A DNA stretch of 64,000 nt from Enoplolaimus lenunculus (Eukaryota > Nematoda > Enoplea > Enoplida > Thoracostomopsidae): contig JASANG010003130.1 in the NCBI GenBank assembly GCA_030248215.1, forward strand, positions 124,001 to 188,000, written 5' to 3'. Position 1 is the stretch's first letter, and every line of letters starts with the position of its first letter. The notes under the pieces are model-generated. The model was given only the letters and a program-made list of their open reading frames with translations. It was not told the origin of the DNA and made no database searches. Positions 55,836 through 64,000 of the stretch are shown one piece after another. The translations under genes were made by a program, and so were the position numbers.

Positions 55836-56485
55836 GTTGATCCGTTTGTCGACCGTGAATGGCCGTAGCTTCCGGCTGCAGCAACACTCGCCAAGCTTTG
55901 GAATGCGCGTTCAATTTCGGTGCGCGACGCTTCTCGTGCGCGTCGAAATTCTTCGAGCAATTCCGCTGGAGTGCAATCGGGCGCAATAGGACTTACGTCA
56001 TACTGCACTTCAGCATAGCGGTCACCAGCAAGCAGTGGGTAATAGCTTGAACCTGGACGTCGGCTATCGTACCCTCGTCCGGATACTGAGCTAAACCCAG
56101 AGCTAGTATTATCCCAGATGTCGCTATCCCAGATGCGACTAGCTCGCGGTGTCGCATACCGTCGTACAATGCGATCCGCATAAGAATGTGCGAGTTCTTT
56201 GCACGAGTTAACCAGCGATTTACGTAGCTGCAACAGTTGACGTTGGCGTTCCAGTGGGGATAATTGCAACTTAGATGTCTGTAAATTGTTGTTCCCATGT
56301 AGCGCAGTTGTGCTTGAAGGTAATACCAACGATTTTGACGCTTCGCCGTAATTAGAGTCGGGCTTTCCAGCCCAGTACGAATTTTCATAGAAAGGATTTG
56401 TCCTTGATGTACCAGTATCATACGCGCCGTAGGAGTTGTGCACTGTATCATACTGATACGTAGGCTCTCTTGCAAACAAGCTGCG

Positions 56486-56523
<38 letters not shown>

Positions 56524-56900
56524 TATTATTTGAATCAAAATAGTTGTACGATGCCACTTGAGATTTACCATATCCCTTGTCAGTTGAGTCGGGTATTTTA
56601 CGCTGACTAGTTGCATTTTGAAGTCGCTGTTTAACTTCAACCGGAATATCGTGTTCGTTTTCCAACAAATGTTTAATTTCATCGATTTGTTTGTCCAATT
56701 CAACGAGTAAATGCGGATAATGTGATGTAGATTGAGTTGAATGCGGTCTTGAGTCTAGAGAGCCGCTTCCGCTGTTGATCTCAACTATCGTTGGAGGATT
56801 TTGAATATCGTGTTCAACAATTGAATCGCGTTCACATTCGAGATCATTTAGTCGATCCAACAACGCAACGTAGCGTTCGATTTTGTTCCATTTTTCAGTT
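55836..56900 (-). CDS. large disordered-protein gene, helical exon
   Basis: The acceptor GTTTTTCAG precedes AACTGAAAAATGG, and the donor is AC|GTAAGT. Three helix-prone segments are visible: TEKWNKIERYVALLDRLNDL, LVELDKQIDEIKHLLENEHD and LERQRQLLQLRKSLVNSCKE. They are joined by polar linkers with a poly-Asn run (AAT codons, + 56490-56530) and one NPF motif (TNPFYEN). A fourth helix (ELLEEFRRAREASRTEIERA) lies near the end. The order and character of the helices weakly recall the C-terminal ASD2 coiled coil of Shroom. I did not recognise the family with certainty. Confidence 0.78.
56490..56530 (-). repeat. coding (AAT)n, poly-Asn
   Basis: ATT repeats on the plus strand encode Asn in the minus-strand gene, interrupted by one Ser. 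This is the second coding AAT tract in the window. Confidence 0.85.
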
Positions 56901-58134
56901 CTGAAAAACGTTGTATTTTGTAAATTATAGTTGCAACCACTGTCCACAACAAATCCAAATCATTAAGTACTTTATACTTTAGATCAGTTGCGAAGATTAC
57001 AATTACGTTGAGCTTGTTGCTCGCTTCGCTCATGAGGTTTTATGTATAGTTTACGTTTAAAAAATTTCAACTGCGAAGCCGTTCGATAATAGACATACGA
57101 GTCAAAATCTTTCAACGAACCGAAATAAATAATCCTTGCATACGGTAATTGATTATTTTCAAAAATAAATTTTGTAATTTACACAATTTATGCGACCAGT
57201 CAAACTTCAAACGGATATTTTCAACTAAAACTAAAGTGTGCCTGGCTTTTCGCTCGTGCCGCTCATTGCTCGTTTAACGTGTTTTCAAGTGCTTATGGTA
57301 ACTTGTACCTCACAACACATGTTCAGAACCATGGACACCTGTATATATGTGCAAGAGACTAGCCCTGCACGCCCCTGCGTTCAGTGAGTAATTTTTAATT
57401 TAGGGTAAGTAGTATATTGAGTAAAAATTTTGCGTATAAATTCGATTCACTATAACATGTTAGGGTTCACGGTGACGGAGGGCGACGTACGAATGGTGGA
57501 TGACGCCGTATGGTGACGGTCGGTGACGGACGGCGTCGTACGGATGACGGACGGCGTCGTACGGGTGACGGACGGCGTCGTACGGGTGACGGACGGCGTC
57601 GTACGGGTGACGGACGGCGTCGTACGGGTGACGGACGGCGTCGTACGGGTGACGGACGGCGTCGTACGGGTGACGGACGGCGTCGTACGGGTGACGGACG
57701 GCGTCGAACGGGTGGCGGACGGCGTCGTACGGGTGACGGAAGGCGTCGTACGGGTGACGGAAGGCGTCGTACGGGTGACGGACGGCGTCGCACGGGTGAC
57801 GGAAGGCGTCGTACGGGTGACGGACGGCGTCGTACGGGTGACGGACGGCGTCGTACGGGTGACGGACGGCGTCGTACGGGTGACGGACGGCGTCGTACGG
57901 GTGACGGACGGCGTCGTCCGTCGCGTCCAGGTGTTCAACTATATTCTATGACCTAAATCCGATTATCCACTCTTGGGTATACATACAGACACTGCTTCTA
58001 ATACAGACAACGAAAATGTTCCATATTAAACTACTTTCATTTCGGTTCAACAAAAACAATATTTAGCTTAACCTAAAATAACGTTTCTGTTTTTAAGCGT
58101 AAGAAACTTTAACAATATTGAGCGTGACACTTAC
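56901..58134 (-). other. intron holding the 21-bp minisatellite
   Basis: The donor GTAAGT follows GATGA at 58135 and the acceptor CAG lies at 56901-56903. It contains the array at 57465-57930 and otherwise AT-rich sequence. Confidence 0.65.
57455..57930. repeat. 21-bp minisatellite, about 20 copies, family H-derived
   Basis: The unit is GGTGACGGACGGCGTCGTACG. It is preceded by TTAGGGTTCACGGTGACGG, similar to a family H end, and the unit resembles the GTGACGGACGACGCCGTACG block in the complete family H copy at 28698. All frames of 21 bp stay open, so the long frames here on both strands are artefacts of the repeat. It lies in an intron of the minus-strand gene. Confidence 0.93.
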
Positions 58135-58213
58135 TCATCAGATCTGGTGTGGGCATTGTTTTCAATTGTCGGATTGTCCAACCATGATCCGGTATTAGAT
58201 GTATGTACTGGAT
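58135..58213 (-). CDS. large disordered-protein gene, 79-nt exon
   Basis: The acceptor CTATTTTAG precedes ATCCAGTACATAC, and the donor is GATGA|GTAAGT. It takes one base from the big exon (G+AT = Asp) and gives DPVHTSNTGSWLDNPTIE, then NNAHTRSDE, ending in phase 2. Phases match on both sides, the main support for so short an exon. Confidence 0.7.
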
Positions 58214-59056
58214 CTAAAATAGTAAAATCCGTATAATTAAAGCTGGAATACTCCACATACGTATATTGGTCAAGTTTCCAGCATGCTTTGTTTACTAGAT
58301 AATTTGTACAGAGACTTTTCATGCATACGCTAAAACTTTTGTGCATTGCGCAAAGTTCGACGACTATTACAATTTACACAGCTAAATAGTGGTGTTAATT
58401 TAGCTAATTTCAGTACACCTTGTGACTAAATCAAAGTAGCAATAAAACTTTTTGACCGTTTAAGGCTAGAACGAAAATCCTATAATGTTGTCATTCATCA
58501 ATGTACATTAGCTTATTTCATTAGTTATCGAAGGTAAAGAAATGTAAATTGGCAAACTTTAAATCAAACTTGTCATGATAATTTACAGGCATACATTCTG
58601 ATTTGTTAAAAGCTTTGAAAACTAACTTTACGTAGCCGTCTCATTAAATATTGATGTAAGGAAAAATATATTTTCGAATTTAAAATTCAATAAATTTACG
58701 ATCTGGTTTATTGCGATAAGGGAATTCGTCTGAAGTAAACCAATTACCTAATCATAGTTGACACGTTTTGAGGTAACATTTTTTCGTCAAAACGGATATG
58801 AGCGAAACAAAAATTATTTTCGTGCATTAAATAAAATTTTGATTTTAATTTTTGGCTTTAAATTCTGATCAGGTCGGCAATGCTTTACGAATCAACATTC
58901 TATGATCGTAATTTATGACCGTTTTTCACAGAAATATTTCTTCAAAGGACCCAGTAAGGTTAAAAATAGGTTTTCGAAGTTTTTAATAAAACTTCTCGCA
59001 GTAAATTTCGAATTTGTGCATCAATCAATTATGCGGTTTCGAAAAATTGACCTTAC
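58214..59056 (-). other. intron of the minus-strand gene
   Basis: The donor is TTTG|GTAAGG. AT-rich, and nothing else recognised. Confidence 0.6.
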
Positions 59057-62000
59057 CAAATCGAAGTTGTGACGCGTTTTGATTCTCTATTGCTGATCCA
59101 TCAACGATACGTAGTTCTCCAGTTGCAAGCTTTGAATTTAAGTGTTCCAAATTTGTTGCCAGCCGCTGTTGCGTGTGTTTAGCTTCTCGAGCGGCATCCA
59201 GTAAACTATCATTCCCAGCACGATAATTAGGGTTTACGTCGTTTTCGTTTCGAAATTGTAGATCCGCTGATCCAGGATTGTATATATTATTGATCGACAC
59301 CGAACGTTCTCCAGCAGTTAGAGAAGATCCTAGCAGTCCAGAGGTATTATGTTTCATAATTGGCCGCCTAACACCAGATTCTGATTGATTTTTGAGAAAA
59401 GTAGGCGCTTTGTCAGTGTGATCAGGTAAACTTGGACCAGTTTCCAACGAGTTTCCTCGAACGTCACCCCATGATACGAACTTTTTTGATTGGTAATGTA
59501 GCCGAGGCTCGACATCATCTGTGTCGTTTGGAAAACTTCCACGCCGCCTTTCACGCAGAATATCCGCAGAATCTGGTCGAATGCTAGAAAGACGCTCTGG
59601 TACTGTCTTGAAATTTTCTCTTTGACTGGATGGTAATCCGACGTCTGTAGCTGGAGTATTACCTGAAAACAGGTTCCCCGATTCGAATTCAGAATCCTGA
59701 TCAAAGCGATATGACGGTAAATATTTCTTGTATTCGCTGCCGAATTGGCTATCAACGGTTGAGTCTTCCAAATTGACGCCGTCTTCGTCGTGGTGTTGGT
59801 CCTGGTTCAGCAAACGGTCGAACTCAGTATCCGCAGTGCCAGTCAAACTGTCAGGCCGGCTACTGCTTACTGAAATATCTAACTTTTCACCGGATAACTT
59901 TTTCGTAATTCTGTTCCACTTTGTTTCTAAATTAGACGGTTGTCGTTGAATTGAAGTTGCTTTTGAGCTGTCATCTAAAGTGTCTTGACTATAGCGTAAG
60001 TCTGGAACCGATCCAGTGATTGTTTGATTAAGCTTCGCTCCACCTTGATTCGCTGAATTCAAATCTGAGTAACTATAGCTTCGGCGTAGTTGGTTTATTT
60101 TCGATGTGTTTCCGACGCCGTCTATCGTGTTGAGTTCCGACAACGATAGCGTTCTCTCGGGCAAACTTGACAATGATAGCATAGATGCTCGCAAATTAGT
60201 CTCATCATTGTTTGTTCTGATTTCCTCATGGTCATGTTTGACCGATGCTACTTCGGCAGTTGAGTTGGCTTGGTCATTAGAAGCACTCTGGACGCCCGGG
60301 TGCTCAGAATCACAATTATCTTGCTCCATTGAGCTAATCGAAATATACGGAATTCCGTTGACGTATGTAAAATGCAAATATCTTTCGTTATCGTCAGGTT
60401 CTTCCGATTGTACATCATGCTTATTCTGCTTTGTTGCAAATCCTTCACGCAGTTCTGATTGCTCGTGATCTGAAATATTATTTTCCTCATCGGAGAACGT
60501 TATACAATCTTGTTTTATGTCCCGTTGACTTGAATTAGGTACATCTTTTTGTAACCATGTAGACTGTCGGATGTTGTCACCAGAATGTCCGAAGAAATGT
60601 TCTCCAAACTGGCTTCCGTTGCCAGATTCTGATCCCGGGTTTCCACAATTAACGCCAGTATAAATCACTGGTGTATCACTAAAATGTTTCGTTTCACGAG
60701 ATATCATTGATTCGATAGCAACGTTATCTTCACTATCATCGTCATGCTCATCAATATCAGACGCTGAAGTACTTCTAGAGCGTTCTGAAACCCGCAACAG
60801 AGGCCCATGGCCTATATTGTCCGGCATTTGAATTGGATTTTGTAACGCCAGCTTGTACGAACTTTTATCCTGAGTCAACTCGTCTACCGCTGTTGGTTCT
60901 CGTTTTAAGTCGTCAGGAAACGAAACTGGATTTGCTTGAGCTAATTTGTACGATGTTTCATCATCTTTGGATGAAATTTGTCTCGATAGAGTACCATCCC
61001 AGTTGTCTGTAGCCGTGTTTTGTGCACCCGTATCGATGTTTTCACCATTCCTGTAGAGACGTTGTTGCGAACGTAAAGTTGAATTGAACAACGGCGAAGA
61101 TTGAACTTGTTTTTCAATTGTGTTAGTCGACGATTCAATTCGGTCTGCGAGGTCACTTAAAATTGTCACCAAACTGTCTGATTTTCCATCGCAATTCACG
61201 GAATCACTAGCTTGTCCGCGATTAGCCCCGCTATGTTCTTCTGACAACGAAACGAAAAGTGGTAAATGAATTACACCAGCTTCACCTGATGTTTTCAAGC
61301 TTTCACTAACGTGTTCAGCAGATCGATTGCCATCCTGTTCGTTCATATCCACCTTTATAGGATCGACAACATCAAGAATTGGTGTATCATATAAAGGATC
61401 ATTTTCAGATCGAGAACTTACACTTCCAGGTTCATCTTCGTCAAAAATAAGCGATTTTCTTAGTTTTGGAGTATTACTTGCTGAATCGCTTCTGTAGTAA
61501 GGATCCACGGCGCTTACATCGGTAAGATCAACTGGCAACTTATACGATTTAGACGATAATTTTGGCGTGTTTGTGTATTCCGTTGTTTTTACAGGTGTTT
61601 CGTGTTCCAAGTCAACCACCATTGCATCTTCTTCAAAACTGGCCACACTTTGCTGTCTTGGACTTCGCTTAAACAAGCCGTTGCTTGCTATATCTTGGTT
61701 ATCATGTGTTCTCGATTGTCTGATGATATGATCAGTTTCATACGTCGAGCTTTCGTGTTCTTCAGTCACCGGTGGAAGTTTGTGCAATTTTGATTTTTCC
61801 GGTCGTCCGACATGAGGATCTTTGCCTTGCACCAAAGTGCCAGGACCATTTGCAAACGGATTTGTTGCTGAAAATTGGTAATTATGCTCGTTGCCATCAT
61901 GAATTGCAGTTTGGTTAAGGAATGGGTTTCCTAGAACGGCAGCGGGTTGTTTGGACATCTCTGTCTCATTTTGTAAGCTAACCGTGCTTAGGTTGATATC

Positions 62001-64000
62001 GCCATTCGAGTTATCCAGTGGCAGTGTATTTGCTGACTCCGGTAAATACTGATCCTCGCCATTTTCCATCTTTTTGTCGTCGCTGTCAACTATAGGACTA
62101 GTGATTGTAGACGAAATTCCATTGGCGTCAATCATGAAGCAACCAGAATCGGTATCTTTTTCGTATTCTTCAAAAGCCGGCGATTTACTTGTGGATTTTG
62201 TTTCTTTATCGCCATCTGCGCCGGTCAGAGTTTGGCCACGAGATCCTTCCGACCCAAAAATTTTCGCGTCTTTGCTTTCGGCATTTTCTTCGAACAACCC
62301 TTGATCGTGGATCTCAGTAGACCAAGCATTATCATTCTCAAAATCGTCTTTTTCGTTACGATCCGAACCAGGCGGTGTCTTAACTTCGGCCATGCTCCGT
62401 TGAGATATCTTAGCATCTCCAACACTGTCGCCAGCTGCTGTTTTCGCTTCAACTTTGGATCCAGCTGCTGTTCCTTCTTGTTGCGAACGGCGTTTTTTAC
62501 GCTTTCGCAGCTTTCGAGTTCCGCCCGGAGACCACTGATCTTCTCGACTGTCATCATCGCTACTACTATCGTCTGTATTTCGGAATTCTGGTACCTGATG
62601 CAACGCTCGAAGTAGTCTTGCTGAATTCAACGAAGCACAAGAAGATCTACGGTAAGAAATGTCTTGTAACGATGGCAATGCAATATCGGCAGAAGAAGTT
62701 TGCTCCTTTTGATCTTCGTTGTCAACTCCTTGAGGTACGCCGTAGTCAGACTCTCCATAATCTACATCTGTGATTCCGTAGTCGTTTGGCACCACGTCGA
62801 GAAGTTCCATGCTTCCAAACCGTTGCTTTTGAGTCGTTCCTTGTGGATATAAAAGTTTTAAATTTTGATCTTCTCCAAATTTTAAGTCATTTTCATCGTG
62901 GCCCAGTTTTGCTAACTCTAAGAATTTTGGTTTTGCAACAAACTGACTCAACTGGGACGGTGTACGTGGTTCAACAGAAGCTGATCTTCTCCGCTGTGGT
63001 TCGGCAAACTGCAAATCATTGCTTGGTCCAGCTAAATTGTCGAGTGACAAAAATCGTCTATGTTTCAGGCCGGAGCGCAAGCCGAGTTGGTTTTGGTAGA
63101 GCGCATTACCTAACCTGTCTTTAATAGCCCGCAGGTAACTGTTGGAACGCCCACGAATATTTAGATGTTCAGGTTCTTTCGCGTGCAGTATATTAGATAC
63201 GCGTGGTTGTTGATGGGTATCCAAACTAAAACGATCATTTTGATTTACTTCACTATTTTCAAAACTGCTCGCTGCTCCAGCACTTGCAACATCAGAAGGA
63301 TTTCGCTCGTTCGAATTGTTCATTTTCAGTAACGATGTTCGCGCAGCGTTGAAGACTTCCATTGGTAGCCGAAACAAACCCGTTTTACGGTCACCTGTTG
63401 TGCCGTATTTTTCAGCTGCCTTTAAGTCTGCAGTAGGAACATGAGTATCTGACAAATATGATCTGCTTTCGGTGTGTTTTGAAATTTCGCGGACACTATC
63501 CATTTGGTCTTGAGTTGAAATTATCTCTTCAGGTTTTGGATCAATTTGTATTTCATCGTCGGCTGTTTCATACGGAATGTCGTCGCTTGAAGTAGCAACG
63601 TCTTGAAATAGCGGATCTGGACATGGCTGTTCTTCTGCGGTTACCATAGAAATGCTGTCTGGATGCTTTTCGATCGCAGCGCTTTTCGAAAGGTCAGACC
63701 CGGATTTGTGTTCAGATTCAATTGTTTTATCTTTGCTTTCGGACTCTGCTTTTTTCGATATGATATTTTGATCGATTTCGTTGTTGATAGTTTCCTCAAC
63801 CAGTGATTCAACGAAACTTTTCTCACCGGCCGCAAATTCGTTGTCATAGTTCAAAAACGCGTCGTGTCCAACGTCAGAAGGTACCAAATGCTCAACTACT
63901 GGAAGCTTGCATTGTTTTTGCTCGTGCGAGTTAATAGTTTCATTGTCAGATAAGCTATTTTCAGTTGCGGGTTCATCACCGACCACATGGGAGGAATCGT
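59057..64000 (-). CDS. large disordered-protein gene, giant exon (5' partial)
   Basis: The frame is open from the window edge to the donor TTTG|GTAAGG: 1647 complete codons, so the gene begins beyond 64000. The Met-like first codon of the uninterrupted frame near 63984 is GTG and is not a start. With the four downstream exons the visible protein exceeds 2100 residues. This part is acidic and rich in Ser, Asp, Asn and Glu, with no globular domain I can name. Short motifs: two NPF (GNPFLNQ, TNPFANG; EH-domain ligands), SKKFVSWGD near 59464-59490 (fits the K-x-V-x-W form of the PP1 docking motif), RRRSAS, RRSYSYSDL and HRRFLSLDNL (basophilic-kinase or 14-3-3 type sites), and a basic patch LRKRKKRRSQQ. 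Its last part (DAAREAKHTQQRLATNLEHL) is helix-prone and leads into the C-terminal helices. It is probably a cytoplasmic or cortical scaffold, but that is inference. Confidence 0.85.

Noticed and set aside
55993-56703. 236-codon minus-strand frame inside the helical exon
   Set aside because: It is a shadow in another phase of the real exon 55836-56900, whose splice phases match its neighbours.
57450-57956. Four long overlapping frames in the 57.5 kb region
   Set aside because: They come from the 21-bp array in an intron of the minus-strand gene. Several frames are open together.

Overview
The window looks like nuclear DNA of an invertebrate animal. The two genes have GT-AG introns and long intrinsically disordered stretches, one of them is a Ral guanine-nucleotide exchange factor (a family of animals and their close relatives), and the rest is AT-rich DNA packed with short inverted-repeat transposons. 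I cannot fix the phylum. TTAGGC-type hexamers (the nematode telomere motif) occur inside one transposon family, but that does not identify the organism.

Layout. Positions 1-44600 hold no gene that I can support. They are a mosaic of small DNA-transposon relics, which I group by eye into families A to M. Five of these families (B, D, E, F, and H for its short flank repeat) have at least one copy with readable target-site duplications. The stretch also holds several minisatellites and one nearly intact, young LTR retrotransposon at 11369-18473. That element lies on the minus strand, has 1.86 kb LTRs, a 5-bp target duplication, a primer site and a polypurine tract, but no long internal reading frame, so it resembles the non-autonomous LARD class. 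Tandem arrays lie at 9.99-10.38 kb (24-bp unit), 25.5 kb (about 27 bp), 31.4-32.2 kb (27 bp), 38.8-39.6 kb (153 bp) and 57.5-57.9 kb (21 bp). Three of them appear to have grown out of transposon ends.

Positions 44616-49737 (+) carry the last two exons of a RalGDS/RGL-type protein: a REM domain, a CDC25 exchange domain and a Ras-association domain. It should load GTP on Ral downstream of Ras-family GTPases. Its 5' exons were not found.

Positions 53507-64000 (-) carry the last five exons of a second gene, reconstructed here from matching splice sites and phases. It encodes a protein of more than 2100 residues: a huge, acidic, Ser-rich disordered exon with three NPF motifs (one of them in a later exon) and a PP1-docking-like motif, followed by C-terminal helical segments that weakly recall the Shroom ASD2 domain. 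It runs off the right edge. The two genes are convergent, their stop codons about 3.8 kb apart. Nothing in the sequence shows that they work together.
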